DNA of 64,000 nt from Rhodopirellula sp. SM50 (GCF_002289565.1 NZ_NTFY01000084.1:1-64000), one strand, 5' to 3'; numbered from the stretch's first letter, positions 9,342 to 19,600 are shown. A program made the numbers and translations. The notes: generated from the letters alone by a model not told the origin.

Positions 9342-9382
9342 AAAGGCTGTCATCCTTTTCGGGGTGGCAGCCTTTCTTTTTT
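9342..9382 (+). terminator. Intrinsic terminator of the VWA gene
   Basis: AAAGGCTGTCATCC pairs with GGGTGGCAGCCTTT (one mismatch or bulge) and is followed by CTTTTTT. It lies about 40 bases after the VWA gene stop. Confidence 0.8.
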
Positions 9383-9579
9383 CCGTTCCGTTGAAACCTG
9401 AACCCCGGTCGGCGGGTAAATAGCAGTGGTGGGACCCCTTCACACGGGGGGCGATTCAGCACAGGATTCTCGAGAGATCTCTCCGATGCGGCGTCCCAAA
9501 GTTGTCAGGTCCTCGCCGAATTGGTAGACACTACGCTCGAATCTTGCACCCCCATCTGTCACAAGGACAACAAACGATT

Positions 9580-11286
9580 ATGGGTTTCATGACAAATTGC
9601 CTCCGCCCCCGGCATGCCGCCCGAGCCGTCGCGGCCGCTGCGGTTCTGGCAACCACGTTCATCGCCGCACCCGCCATGGCTCAAGAACGTCTTGCGCCTG
9701 CGGCCGGCTCGTCGCGCGCGACGCTCACCGATGGCACCCAACCGGTCGTCGTCGTCACGCTCGGCTCGGTCAGAAAGTTGATGGATGACGTCAGCTACAT
9801 GGCTGAAATCACCAGCCAACCCCAGTTGGCGATGTTCCCGATGTTGGCCGCCACGTTCACCCAAGGCATGGACATGAACCAGCCGATCGGTGTTCTGGTC
9901 CCGCTGGTCGGCGGAGCACCGCAACCGATCGTCGTGTTGCCGACCAAGGACATCCGCCCCATCCTGAAACGGTTGGAAGCTCAAACCGGACCGGTCGACG
10001 AACTCGACGACGGCACCCTGGTTTTGACCGTCAACCAAAACACCCTGTACATCAAGCAGAACGCCGACAATGCGGTCGCGGCACAGAACCAAGCCGCACT
10101 GAAGCTCGCCCCGGCCGACGCCAGCGATCTGTTCAAGGGCATGGGCAATGCCTACAACGTGGCGGTCCGGTTGCAAGTCCAGCAGGTTCCCGTCGAAATC
10201 CGCAACATCCTGATCGATCAACTGCGCCAAGGTTTCGAGCAAACCATGGCTCAACAAGGCGATGCCGAATCGGCCCGCGAGATGGGTGAGAATTCGATCG
10301 CACAGCTGGAGCGGTTGATCCAAGAAGCCGACGAGTTGAATCTGGGGTTGAACATCGACAAGGCCAATCAACAGGTCGCCTTGGACATGTCCTTCACCGC
10401 AGTCGGCGGAACGCAATTGGCCGCCGTCTATGGCGGTCAACAATCGATTCCGTCCCGCTTCTCCTCGGTCATCCGAGACGACGCGGCCGCCTACATGCAT
10501 AGCGCCACGTCGATCAGCCCCGAAGCGATCACCCAAGCCAAAGACGGCATTGAATCCTCGCTGGGAATGATCAAGGGTGCCTTGGAAACCGATGGGAACT
10601 TGAGCGAAGATCAGATCAACGAAATCGATCAGTACATCACTCGGCTCAGCGACATCGTCACCGAATCCTTGTCCGAAGGCAAATCCGACATGGGAGTCCT
10701 GGTGCTGGCCGGACGCGATGAATTCCAAGCCGTGATCGGTACGTTCGTCGCCGATGGCACGAAAGTCGCCGCGCTGGCAAAAGACTTGGCAACGAAGGTT
10801 CCCGACAGCCCCGATGCCCCCAAGTTTAAATTTGATATCGGCAACTTCGGCGGCGTCACCCTGCACATGATCGAAGCCGATGTGCCGGCGAGCGAAGACG
10901 AAGTCCGTAAAGTGTTCGGCGAAAAGATCCAAGTCCACATCGGGACGGCACCCAAAGCGGTCTACATCGCAGCCGGTCGTGGCAGCGACGAATTGCTCAA
11001 GCAGTTCATCACCGCCGGCAGTAGCGATAACGGCGGCGATCGTCCGTTGGGGCAGTTTAAGTTCAAACTGTTGCCGTTCTTGCAACTGGCCCAGTCGGTC
11101 GAAGCAAACGACAACATGGCGGCCATGATCAACGCGCTGACCAATTCGCAAGACAAAGGCGAAGTCAATGTCACGACCAAGTCCATCCCCAACGGCTCGT
11201 CCCTGAAGCTGACCATCGGTGAAGGGCTGATCCGAGCGATCGGCGCCGCAGCCGTGGCCGGCCGACAGGCTCAACAACCGTTCTGA
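9580..11286 (+). CDS. Secreted hypothetical protein (planctomycete family)
   Basis: A 568-residue exported protein. I chose ATG 9580, preceded by AAGGA at 9563, because it puts a standard signal peptide (about residues 1-35, ending PAMAQ) at the N-terminus; an in-frame start 78 bases upstream would bury it. The mature part is mixed alpha/beta with two halves of similar feel: a threonine/valine-rich start 'PVVVVTLGSVRKLMDDV', and a later 'FGGVTLHMIEADVP'. No catalytic motif is recognisable. It lies directly downstream of the VWA gene in the same orientation but behind a terminator, so it is likely transcribed separately. The function is unknown. Confidence 0.8.
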   Translation: MGFMTNCLRPRHAARAVAAAAVLATTFIAAPAMAQERLAPAAGSSRATLTDGTQPVVVVTLGSVRKLMDDVSYMAEITSQPQLAMFPMLAATFTQGMDMNQPIGVLVPLVGGAPQPIVVLPTKDIRPILKRLEAQTGPVDELDDGTLVLTVNQNTLYIKQNADNAVAAQNQAALKLAPADASDLFKGMGNAYNVAVRLQVQQVPVEIRNILIDQLRQGFEQTMAQQGDAESAREMGENSIAQLERLIQEADELNLGLNIDKANQQVALDMSFTAVGGTQLAAVYGGQQSIPSRFSSVIRDDAAAYMHSATSISPEAITQAKDGIESSLGMIKGALETDGNLSEDQINEIDQYITRLSDIVTESLSEGKSDMGVLVLAGRDEFQAVIGTFVADGTKVAALAKDLATKVPDSPDAPKFKFDIGNFGGVTLHMIEADVPASEDEVRKVFGEKIQVHIGTAPKAVYIAAGRGSDELLKQFITAGSSDNGGDRPLGQFKFKLLPFLQLAQSVEANDNMAAMINALTNSQDKGEVNVTTKSIPNGSSLKLTIGEGLIRAIGAAAVAGRQAQQPF

Positions 11287-11338
11287 TTTCGGTCGCCGAA
11301 ACCCTCCCGCCAAGGGCTTGGGGGGCTACGCCTTTCAA

Positions 11339-11385
11339 GTCACCCTCCCGTGTGCGGGAGGGTCGAGCGCAGCGAGGGAGGGTTC
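11339..11385. repeat. CCCTCCC-type palindrome (family G)
   Basis: CACCCTCCCGTGTGCGGGAGGGTCGAGCG and flanks, repeated in inverse orientation at about 47050-47097. A short hairpin forms around GTGTG. Confidence 0.7.
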
Positions 11386-11419
11386 CGACCAACGTTCCCG
11401 ACTCGATGTCTCAACGCAA

Positions 11420-11448
11420 CAGGCCGCCCCGATGGGGCGGCCTGTTTT
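11420..11448 (+). terminator. Intrinsic terminator
   Basis: Perfect 11-bp stem CAGGCCGCCCC / GGGGCGGCCTG with a GAT loop and TTTT, 130 bases after the secreted-protein gene. Confidence 0.75.
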
Positions 11449-11464
11449 CATTCCGGGGTTTGTA

Positions 11465-11709
11465 CAGGCTGGTGCCCGTAGGCTCGCGCCAAACGGCTGA
11501 TCATGGTTTGACATCAGCCGGTTCGCGCCAGCGTCCGGGCTTTCACGTTTCTCCAGGCTGGTGCTCGTAGGCTCGCGCCAAACGGCTGATCATGGTTTGA
11601 CATCAGCCGGTTCGCGCCAGCGTCCGGGCTTTCACGTTTCTCCAGGCTGGTGCCCGTAGGCTCGCGCCAAACGGCTGATCATCGTTTGACATCAGCCGGT
11701 TCGCGCTAG
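11465..11709. repeat. Three-copy 89-bp tandem array of family C palindromes
   Basis: Units begin at 11465, 11554 and 11643, exactly 89 bases apart and almost identical (a T/C change in the second copy, a G/C change near the end of the third). Each carries the family C inverted repeat, GGCTCGCGCCAAACGGCTGA and its near-complement ATCAGCCGGTTCGCGCCAGC. It ends at the 3' side of the kinase-like gene. Confidence 0.95.
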
Positions 11710-11731
11710 GGCGAACGGCCGTTGACGTTGA

Positions 11732-13312
11732 TCAAGCGGCTCGCTTGGTCGTGTGCTCGAGCGAAACGGGATCCGACTGCGACGGACCGACCGTGGCACC
11801 GTGATCCGTCTCTCGCTGCTGCGACACATCGGTTTTGAACACCCAAGCCATCGCAACCAGGATGTGATCGCTGCAGCGGATCAACATCATCTCCGTCCGA
11901 GAATCCTTGCCGCCATAAATCGGCAGGCGTCGGCCGATGCGCGAGGCAAAGTCGCGAATCAGAAAATGCGCCAACGCCGGACGCCGGACGAAAATCTGAA
12001 CCGGATACGCCAATGACCCGACGGTGGGGAGACAACCCCAGAGCAAGGCTTCGGTATGTCGGACGCTGCGGCCGCACGCCAACCAGTTCGACAGCGTCAC
12101 CACGGCACGCGCCAACGGCAACAGTAACCAGGGCAACAAGAACCAGGCATTGCCGGTCACCACTGCGGCAGCGACACCGCCATATTTCGCCGGCACCACC
12201 CAAGGTGAACAGGCCTTGATCGCCAAATGCAGAGCCATCCCCCGTGCATACGTCGCGACCTCCTTCGCATCGACCTGCCCAACCAGATCGGAAGCCTCGT
12301 CCGAACCGATTCGTTGCTCGGATTCCCAGCGTCGGATCGAACGGCGGATGTACTGCAATCCCACGTAAGTCTGATAGCGGCGGCGGGTCAACAGATGCCA
12401 CGTCGCTCGCGCCGAGCGGCTGGCATGACGCCGCGTCCTCGCCACCAACCGACGCCACGTGTCCAGTCGCAGCGGAGCCGGCTCGCACGTCTTCCAACGA
12501 GAGGTGTGATCAATCAGCGCGTCGACATCGGCCGCCCCGACCAGCATCGACGAGCGCAACCGGCCAGTGTCCAGGTCATCAAACGGCGGCCAGGTTCGCT
12601 GGCCGGCGGCGAGCAGCCAATACTTGGGGACCAAGATCGCGGGGATGCCGGATTCCAAATCGATGATCGTGTAACGTTGTCCGCGACGCAATAAATTGGC
12701 GGTGGAAACCATCGCCCGCGGATCGACCTGCCAGCCGCTGCCGGTTAGCCCCGCTTGCACCAGAGCGTCTTTGGCACGATGCATCACCGAGATCAACTGA
12801 TCGATTTCGCCCGCCGCCTCGCCCAGGCCGGTCGGACGGACACCACGACCGTCAACATGCTCGGCTGCCAGCACCCAACCGGGGGCTGCGGCATCAAAGC
12901 GGACGTAGAGCGGAGCAGCGACGTCGACGTCCACGCCCGCCCGCTGAAAAATTTCGGCCGCCACGCGGCGGCGATAGAAGCACGCCAGGATCGCGTCGCG
13001 GTTGAATTGATAGGCAAATGGGGCGAAAAAAAAGATCCGATAGATCGCGCGAGTCAATCGCCCCGGGCAAAACACCTTTTCGACACAACGGACCGTCGAA
13101 CCGTCTCGGAACGTCGCATCGACCAGCCGCGCCGTCGCCGCCCGTCCTTTTCCAAGTTCACGGACGACACACACGTCGATGGGAGCGTTTTCGGTCGGGT
13201 CCAGTCGTTCTGGTTTCACAGCATTGGCATCACGGAAGGTCGAATCGATCCGCCTGTAGCAGATTCGGCAATCTCGTGGCAAGCCGGCTACGCCCACAAC
13301 GCACACCAGCAC
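11732..13312 (-). CDS. Kinase-like membrane protein, function unknown
   Basis: A 526-residue protein. Residues about 45-330 have features of a protein-kinase-like or LPS-kinase-like fold: a glycine-containing loop 'ELGKGRAAT', a 'VEKVF' strand with a candidate ATP-contacting lysine, and a 'TIIDLESGIPA' segment at the place of the metal-binding Asp. The classical HRD motif is not evident, so catalysis is uncertain. Residues about 385-425 hold one or two hydrophobic segments ('AWFLLPWLLLPLARAVV'), so it is probably membrane-attached. The GTG start at 13312 is uncertain; the first 45 residues are Arg/Cys-rich and may be non-coding. The 3' end touches the 89-bp array. Confidence 0.7.
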   Translation of the reverse strand: MLVCVVGVAGLPRDCRICYRRIDSTFRDANAVKPERLDPTENAPIDVCVVRELGKGRAATARLVDATFRDGSTVRCVEKVFCPGRLTRAIYRIFFFAPFAYQFNRDAILACFYRRRVAAEIFQRAGVDVDVAAPLYVRFDAAAPGWVLAAEHVDGRGVRPTGLGEAAGEIDQLISVMHRAKDALVQAGLTGSGWQVDPRAMVSTANLLRRGQRYTIIDLESGIPAILVPKYWLLAAGQRTWPPFDDLDTGRLRSSMLVGAADVDALIDHTSRWKTCEPAPLRLDTWRRLVARTRRHASRSARATWHLLTRRRYQTYVGLQYIRRSIRRWESEQRIGSDEASDLVGQVDAKEVATYARGMALHLAIKACSPWVVPAKYGGVAAAVVTGNAWFLLPWLLLPLARAVVTLSNWLACGRSVRHTEALLWGCLPTVGSLAYPVQIFVRRPALAHFLIRDFASRIGRRLPIYGGKDSRTEMMLIRCSDHILVAMAWVFKTDVSQQRETDHGATVGPSQSDPVSLEHTTKRAA

Positions 13313-13372
13313 GCCGCGTCAGCCGGTGGCGCGTGGTGGCCCCTGAACCCGACACACGCCACGTGCTGGTGA

Positions 13373-13431
13373 CCCCAGCGGGACGCGTCAGCGACCGGCA
13401 CCCCAGCGGGACGCGTTAGCGACCGGCGCGT
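13373..13431. repeat. Two-copy tandem repeat CCCAGCGGGACGCGT
   Basis: Two adjacent units of about 29 bases with one substitution. Confidence 0.7.
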
Positions 13432-13484
13432 GAGTCTTTGCCAACCGCATCACGCGCCACTGGCTCACCGGCCTGTTGATTCAA

Positions 13485-13567
13485 TCAGCCGTTTGGCGCG
13501 AGCCTACGGGCCCTGGTGAGTTTTCTTCGTGCTAGCAGGCCCGTACGCTCGCGCGAAACGGCTGATC
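13485..13567. repeat. Family C palindrome, inverted pair
   Basis: ATCAGCCGTTTGGCGCGAGC and, after a 30-base spacer, the complementary arm GCTCGCGCGAAACGGCTGAT. A long stem-loop is possible. Confidence 0.8.
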
Positions 13568-13711
13568 CCATGTGTGATCGGATAAAATCCACAGCCCGTG
13601 ACGCGTTGTTGGTCGTTGTGCCACGCGCCGCTCGCTTACGCTGCCCGCTGGGGTGCCGCTGGGGATCCAGATGACTGCACTTTTCTGTTCCCTCACACCG
13701 AAAAAGACTGA

Positions 13712-13739
13712 TTGACACCTCGTCACCTAGCGATATATT
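13712..13739 (+). promoter_or_regulatory. Sigma-70-like promoter of the sulfur/RND operon
   Basis: TTGACA, a 16-base spacer and TATATT, about 65 bases upstream of the rhodanese start. It is the best promoter match noticed in the window. Confidence 0.6.
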
Positions 13740-13803
13740 GGTTATTGGATTGCGGAAACATCGACAACGAACTCCCCGACGCATCGTAAAACCGAGGACC
13801 GAG

Positions 13804-14334
13804 ATGATTCGAAAAAGTTGGCTTGGAATTCTGGCATTGGCCATCTGTGGCTTGGCATCCCACCCCGCCCCGGCTCAATTCGGCGGGCTCTTTGGCGGTC
13901 CCAAGATCGAAACGATCAGCACCGACGATTTGCAATCGTTGCTGAAGAAGCAGCGGCAAGCCGCCGCCGACGCGAAAGCCTCCGGGGACGAAGCACCCCA
14001 AGCGGACTTTGTGGTGGTGGACGTTCGCTCCGACGCCGAAGTCAACGTGTCGATCATTCCCGGAGCGATCACCAAGCAGCAGTACGAAGCGAATCTCAAG
14101 GACTATCAAGGCCGCACGGTGATTCCCTATTGCACCGTCGGCGGCCGCAGTGGTGCCTACGCCAAGCAGCTCGCCGCCAAGGGCGTCAAAGTCAAGAACT
14201 ACAAGGGCAGCATCTTGAAATGGGTCGACGCCGAATTGCCCTTGGTCACGCTCGATGGCAAGCCGACCAATCGCGTGCACACCTACAGCGACCGATACAA
14301 GATTCCTTCCAAGTATGAACAGGTCACCCAGTGA
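13804..14334 (+). CDS. Exported rhodanese-like sulfurtransferase
   Basis: A 176-residue protein. ATG 13804 gives a signal peptide (about residues 1-25, ending PAPAQ); an upstream in-frame start would mask it. The rhodanese domain spans about residues 66-150, with 'FVVVDVRSDAEV' at the entry strand and the active-site loop CTVGGR with catalytic Cys110 and Arg115. Family members move sulfane sulfur through a Cys persulfide. Export suggests action on periplasmic sulfur. Its TGA overlaps the GTG of the next gene by four bases, pointing to translational coupling. It is the first gene of the operon running to 21.0 kb. Confidence 0.9.
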   Translation: MIRKSWLGILALAICGLASHPAPAQFGGLFGGPKIETISTDDLQSLLKKQRQAAADAKASGDEAPQADFVVVDVRSDAEVNVSIIPGAITKQQYEANLKDYQGRTVIPYCTVGGRSGAYAKQLAAKGVKVKNYKGSILKWVDAELPLVTLDGKPTNRVHTYSDRYKIPSKYEQVTQ

Positions 14335-15560
14335 ACGCCTCACCGGCCGACGGCGCGCTGAAAAACATCGTCCTGCTGGGCATCGGTCATACCAATGCCC
14401 ACCTGGTCAAACAGTGGATCAGCGAACCGATTGGCGGTTGTCGATTGATTTGCATCAGCAAGTTTCCCACGGCGACGTATTCGGGGATGTTGCCCGGCAC
14501 GTTGGGGCTGCAATTCAGCGATCAGGAGATGCGAATCGACTTGGCGGCTTTGGCCCATCGCGCCGGTGCGGAGTTGGTCATCGCCGACACCCAGGGCATC
14601 GATTTGGACGCCGGTCAGCTTCACTTTCGCGATCACGAACCGATTCCGTTTGAAGTCCTGTCCATCGGGGTCGGGTCGATGCCCGCTGGTTGGGAGCAAC
14701 ATTCCCATTCGAAGTTGTTGATCCCGATCAAGCCGATGCAAACGTTTTTGCAGCGGCTGGAGTCGCACCTGAGTGACCAAGCGATGAACCCGTCAACCGA
14801 CGGCAACGCTCCGCTGCGGGTCGCCGTCGTCGGTGGCGGCGTCGCCAGCGTCGAAATCGCGTTTTGTCTGCAGCAGCGGTGGCAGAAACGCGACGACGAT
14901 CGCGAGATCGAAATTGAGATCTTTACCAGCAGTCCGCATGTGGCCGACGGGATGCCGACGCGGAGCGTGCGTTCCATCGAGAAACTGCTCCGGCAACGCG
15001 GGATCTCGGTGCATCGCGGTCATCGCGTCGATGCCTTGACCGACACGGCGCTTCGCACCGATGACGGCCGAACCTATCGATCCAATGGCGTCATTTGGGC
15101 GACCGGTGCCGCCCCGCCTCCCGTGCTCGCCCGCCTCGGGCTTCAAACGGATGATCGTGGATTCATCGCGACCTCCAAAACGTTGCAATCGCTTTCGGAC
15201 GAGCGGATCTTTGCCGTCGGCGATTCGGGGACGGTGATCGAATCGCCCTGTCCCAAAGCCGGCGTGTATGCCGTCCGGCAATGTCCGATTTTGTGGCACA
15301 ATGTCAACGCGTTGCTCAACCAGAACGCGATGCGGCGTTTCGATCCGCAACCTGACTTTTTAAAACTGCTCAACACCGGTGACGGGAAAGCCATGTTGCA
15401 GTACGGCTGGTTCGCCGCGCATGCCCGTTGGTGCTGGCGGCTGAAGACGTGGATCGACAAGCGTTTTGTCAGCGAGTACCAGTTCGATTCCGACGTTGAT
15501 GGCGGATCAAAAGCCCCAACCATGGAAGATCCTTCCGAGGAGCCCCTGTCGTGCAAATGA
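14331..15560 (+). CDS. FAD-dependent pyridine nucleotide-disulfide oxidoreductase family protein
   Basis: A 409-residue two-dinucleotide-fold flavoprotein. An N-terminal FAD-binding loop GIGHTNAH lies at about residue 17, a central NAD(P)-binding GGGVAS at about 165, and the late FAD motif 'IFAVGD' at about 295. The 'YSGMLPGTLG' segment is typical of the NDH-2/sulfide:quinone-like branch that is also fused to selenophosphate synthetase in other bacteria. I see no redox-active CxxC or CxxxxC pair, so a quinone- or sulfide-linked dehydrogenase is likelier than a disulfide reductase. Position between rhodanese and an efflux system suggests sulfur oxidation. The GTG start is set by the four-base overlap. 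Confidence 0.85.
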   Translation: MNASPADGALKNIVLLGIGHTNAHLVKQWISEPIGGCRLICISKFPTATYSGMLPGTLGLQFSDQEMRIDLAALAHRAGAELVIADTQGIDLDAGQLHFRDHEPIPFEVLSIGVGSMPAGWEQHSHSKLLIPIKPMQTFLQRLESHLSDQAMNPSTDGNAPLRVAVVGGGVASVEIAFCLQQRWQKRDDDREIEIEIFTSSPHVADGMPTRSVRSIEKLLRQRGISVHRGHRVDALTDTALRTDDGRTYRSNGVIWATGAAPPPVLARLGLQTDDRGFIATSKTLQSLSDERIFAVGDSGTVIESPCPKAGVYAVRQCPILWHNVNALLNQNAMRRFDPQPDFLKLLNTGDGKAMLQYGWFAAHARWCWRLKTWIDKRFVSEYQFDSDVDGGSKAPTMEDPSEEPLSCK

Positions 15561-16669
15561 AATTGATTCGTAAATGGTTCGCCGCCTTGGGGCGAATCGG
15601 CATGGTCGGCGGCGGCCTGTTGCTGTTGGTGGCGATCATCGCATGGCTCTCCGGCATGTTCGAAGACAAAGTCCAACCGGGCTGGACGGGCCGTGGCGTT
15701 CCCAAGCATACCGATCAGCCGACTGACATCGTGCATGAGATCGAAAAGCCGTACATCGAAGAGGCGATCGGGACGCTCAAGGCGTCCAGCCGCACCGTCG
15801 TCTCGTCCAAGTTGCTGGCGACGATCACCGAGATTGGCGTCACCGCGGGCGATCAGGTCCAACAGGGACAGGAACTGATCCGTCTGGACAGCAAAGAATA
15901 CGAAGCCCGACTCGACCAGGCCAAGCGGGCACTCGAAGCCACCACAGCCAATCGTGAGCAAGCCGAAAAAGCGTTCCAGCGGGCGACAACCCTGCAACAA
16001 CAAAACGCGTTGTCGCGATCCGAATTCGATCTGGCCCAACGTGATCTGCAGGTGGCCACCGCGAACGAATTGCAAGCCATCAAGGCGATCCAAGAAGCGG
16101 AGGCGTTGCTTTCCTACACGGTCATCAAAGCCGCCAAGAACGGTCGCATCGTCGATCGCACGGCCGAACCCGGAGACATCGCACGTCCCGGCGAGCCGAT
16201 TCTGACGCTCTACGATGCGACCTCGTTGCGGCTGGAAGCGCCGGTGATGGAACACCTGGCGGTGAAACTCAACGTCGGCGATCGCCTGGGCGTGTACGTC
16301 GACGCACTCGATCGCGAATTCGACGCCACGATCGACGAAATCGTTCCCCAAGCCGACGCGCCCAGCCGTTCTTTTCTGGTCAAAGCCAGTGTGCCCAAGT
16401 CCGACGAACTGTACGAAGGGATGTTCGGACGCCTGCGAATCTCCGCGGGTGAGCGCCGGCACTTGTGTCTCAACACCGACGCGTTGATCCAGGTCGGACA
16501 GCTCGATTTCGTCGACGTCGTGCTTCCCGACGGAAACATCGAACGCCGGCTGGTCAAAATCGGGCAGCTCGGCATGCCCGGCCGCCAAGAAGTGCTCAGC
16601 GGGATTGAAGCCGGCGAGCGGGTGGTGTTGCAAGGTGGCGATGCGGACGCAGGAGGCACCGAGCGATGA
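15551..16669 (+). CDS. RND efflux periplasmic adaptor (membrane fusion protein)
   Basis: A 372-residue HlyD/AcrA-like adaptor. One N-terminal membrane segment (about residues 16-36) anchors it. A lipoyl-type half motif ('ATITEIGVTAGDQVQQGQ') occurs before, and its partner ('NGRIVDRTAEPGDIARPGEP') after, a coiled-coil hairpin of about residues 115-175. Beta-barrel and membrane-proximal domains follow. It overlaps the flavoprotein gene by ten bases (GTG start; an ATG two codons later is possible) and the RND pump gene by four. It bridges the inner-membrane pump to an outer-membrane channel, which is not encoded in this operon. Confidence 0.9.
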   Translation: MQMKLIRKWFAALGRIGMVGGGLLLLVAIIAWLSGMFEDKVQPGWTGRGVPKHTDQPTDIVHEIEKPYIEEAIGTLKASSRTVVSSKLLATITEIGVTAGDQVQQGQELIRLDSKEYEARLDQAKRALEATTANREQAEKAFQRATTLQQQNALSRSEFDLAQRDLQVATANELQAIKAIQEAEALLSYTVIKAAKNGRIVDRTAEPGDIARPGEPILTLYDATSLRLEAPVMEHLAVKLNVGDRLGVYVDALDREFDATIDEIVPQADAPSRSFLVKASVPKSDELYEGMFGRLRISAGERRHLCLNTDALIQVGQLDFVDVVLPDGNIERRLVKIGQLGMPGRQEVLSGIEAGERVVLQGGDADAGGTER

Positions 16670-19600
16670 CGAACGAAGGCGACGAACAAAACACCCCCGA
16701 CACGCCGCTGATGACGCGGATCGTCGAGATTTTTTTACGCGGTGACGTCGCGATCCTGTTGATCGGGATCTCGCTGTTGCTGGGCACGGCCGCTTTGTTT
16801 TTGACACCCCGCGAGGAGGAACCGCAAATCGTCGTGCCGATGGCCGATGTGTTTGCCTCCGCCCCGGGCTTGTCGGCCGAAGAAGTGGAACGCCAGGTGA
16901 CCGATCGGCTGGAAAAGCTGTTGTACCAAATCGATGGCGTCGAATTCGTCTATTCCATGTCACAGCCCGGTCAATGCGTCGTCACGGTGCGTTTTTACGT
17001 CGGTGAAGATCGCGAAGACTCGCTGGTCAAGATTTACAACAAAATCAACTCGTCGACCGACAAAATTCCGCCGGTCGTCGAGTCTTGGGTCGTCAAACCG
17101 ATCGAAGTCGATGATGTTCCGATTGTGATCGCGACCCTCTGGTCAGATCAAACGCAGCGTTACGGTGACCACGAGCTTCGTCGGATCGCCGAAGAAGTGC
17201 AGCGAGAACTGCAGGCGATTCCGAATACGAACCGCGTCGAAGTGGTCGGCGGACGGCCTCGCCGCATCAACGTCAACTTGGACGCCCAGCGATTGGCCGC
17301 CCACAAAACGTCGCCGCTGCAGGTCGCCCGGGCGCTGCAGGTGAGCAACGTCACGGCCCGTAACGGCAGCTTCGAACAACAGAACACACAATTCAATGTC
17401 GAAACCGGCACCTTCATCCGCGACGTCGCGGCGTTAGAAGAGATCGTCGTCAACGTGGCCGGCGGACGACCGGTGTACCTGAAGAACATCGCAACGGTCG
17501 TCGATGGGCCGGCCGAAGCGGACAGTTACAGCTGGATAGGATTCGGCGCGGCGGATCAATCGTACGGGGATCGGACCGAACTGTATCCCGCCGTCCACAT
17601 CTCCGTGGCCAAACGCAAGGGAGCCAACGCGGTCCGAGTGGCCGGTGCGGTCGAAGCCAAACTCGAGGCACTCGAAGCGTCGCACTTGCCCAGCGGAACG
17701 CACTTCCGGGTCACGCGTGATTACGGCGAAACCGCCAACGAGAAGGTCAATGAACTGATCGAAGGGCTGGTCGTGGCCGTGTTGACCGTGGTCGGGTTGA
17801 TCGGTTTGACGATGGGGTGGCGTCCGGCGTTGGTGATCGCGCTGGCGATCCCGGTCTGCTACAGCCTGACCCTGTTCGTCAATCTGATGGTCGGTTATTC
17901 GATCAACCGCGTCACCATGTTCGCGTTGATCTTGGCGTTGGGGTTGCTGGTCGACGACCCGATCACCGACGTCGAAAACATCGCCCGCTACTTCACGATG
18001 AAGATCTTTCCGCCCCGCAAGTCGGTGCTGCGCGCGGTTCAAGAGGTTCGCCCGGCGTTGATTCTGTCGACGCTGGCGATCATCGTCAGCTTTCTGCCCC
18101 TGGCATTCATCACCGGCATGATGGGGCCGTACATGGCGCCGATGGCACTCAACGTCCCGTTGACGGTCACCGTTTCGACGATCGTCGCGTTTGTGATCAC
18201 GCCCTGGCTGGCGATGGTTTCGCTGAAACAACTCAACCATTCAGACGATGACGACGACGCTTATGATCTGACCACCCGACCGCTGTATCGTCTGTCCCGT
18301 TTTGTGCTCGCGCCGATCCTCTCGCGCGCCCTTTATGCCTGGAGTGTCTTGTTGGGTATCGCGTTGCTGTTTGTCATCGCGCTGATTCCGCCCGTGTTTC
18401 GCTGGGTGCCCGTGAAAATGCTGCCGTATGACAACAAGAATGAATTCCAAGTGGTCATCGACATGCCCGAGGGGACGACGCTGGAACGGACCGATGTGGT
18501 CGCCCGCCGGATCGGTCGATTCCTTGGCGGTCTGGCCGAGGTCAGCGATTATGAATTGTTCGTCGGCACGGCATCACCGATGGATTTCAACGGGTTGGTC
18601 CGACATTACTTTTTGCGTCAAGGACCACACGTCGCCGACATTCGCGTGAACCTGTTGGCCAAAGAGCAACGGGTTCAGCAATCCCACGAGATCTTGCTTC
18701 GCATCCGCGATGAAGTCACCGAGTTGGCTGAATCGATGGGCGCGAATATCAAACTGGTGGAAGTTCCCCCGGGACCGCCGGTACTGTCGACGATCACGGC
18801 CGAGGTCTATGGGCCGCCCGAGGGAACCTACGCGCAACAGATCGACGTCGCACGCAACGTGATGGGCCGGTTGAAACATGAACCCGGCGTGGTCGATCTG
18901 GATGTCAGTGCCGAAGACGACCAGATCCGATTCGTGTTCGAAACCGATAAACCGAAAGCAGCCTTGTCGGGGATCTCCACCGAAACCATCGCCCGGACGG
19001 TGGCAACCGCGCTCAGCGGCAACCGGGCGACGGTCTTGCACCTCCCGCAGGAGGTGGAACCGTTATGGATCGAACTGAAACTGCCCCGGGCGAGCCGATC
19101 GGCACTGGATGATCTGGAAGAGATCTACGTCCAGGGAGAGGGCGGACAAATCGTTCAGCTCGGTGCGCTCGGACGGTTTCGAGAAACGCTGGAAGACAAG
19201 GCGATCTATCACAAGAATCTCCGCCGCGTCGTTTACGTCTACGCCGAGGTCGCGGGCCGACCGCCGGCCGACGCGATCATGGACGTGGAGTGGGATCGGC
19301 GCCCGGCATCGGCAGATGACGCCGCATCGGCAGATGGCACCCGCGGCGAACCACGGCCCGTCGGCCGGCGTTCCTGGGTTTCCCTCGGCGGTGGCGTCCC
19401 CTGGTCGGTTCCCGCCGGCTATCAGGTCCAGTGGGCCGGTGAAGGGGAATGGGACATCACGCTGGATGTGTTTCGCGATCTGGGCTTGGCATTTGGTGCC
19501 GCCTTGGTCGGGATCTTTGTCGTGCTGATGTTCCAAACCGGTTCGCGGACGCTGCCGTTGTTGATCATGTCGGCGATTCCGTTGTCCATGATCGGCATCA

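Larger units (their letters stand above)
11287..11731. other. Gene-free interval: terminator plus repeats
   Basis: It contains a CCCTCCC-type palindrome (about 11339-11385), the terminator at 11420 and the triple 89-bp array. No gene is seen. Confidence 0.7.
13313..13803. other. Gene-free interval with repeats and an operon promoter
   Basis: Left part: tandem 'CCCAGCGGGACGCGT-AGCGACCGGC' units (about 13373-13431), with a related sequence near 13620-13660. Middle: an inverted family C pair. Right: the promoter described separately. No gene is seen. Confidence 0.7.

Noticed and set aside
9559-11313. Long open frame on the - strand (over 580 codons) opposite the secreted protein
   Set aside because: It mirrors a + strand gene with signal peptide and ribosome-binding site; the antisense translation has no domain or signal and arises from GC-rich codon bias.
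11465-11709. Regularly spaced repeats considered as a CRISPR array
   Set aside because: The 89-bp units are repeated whole, without unique spacers, and each carries a GC-rich palindrome; no cas genes are nearby.
15143-16963. 606-codon - strand frame across the FAD oxidoreductase, adaptor and pump genes
   Set aside because: It covers three clear + strand genes with family motifs and overlaps; no protein-like features of its own.
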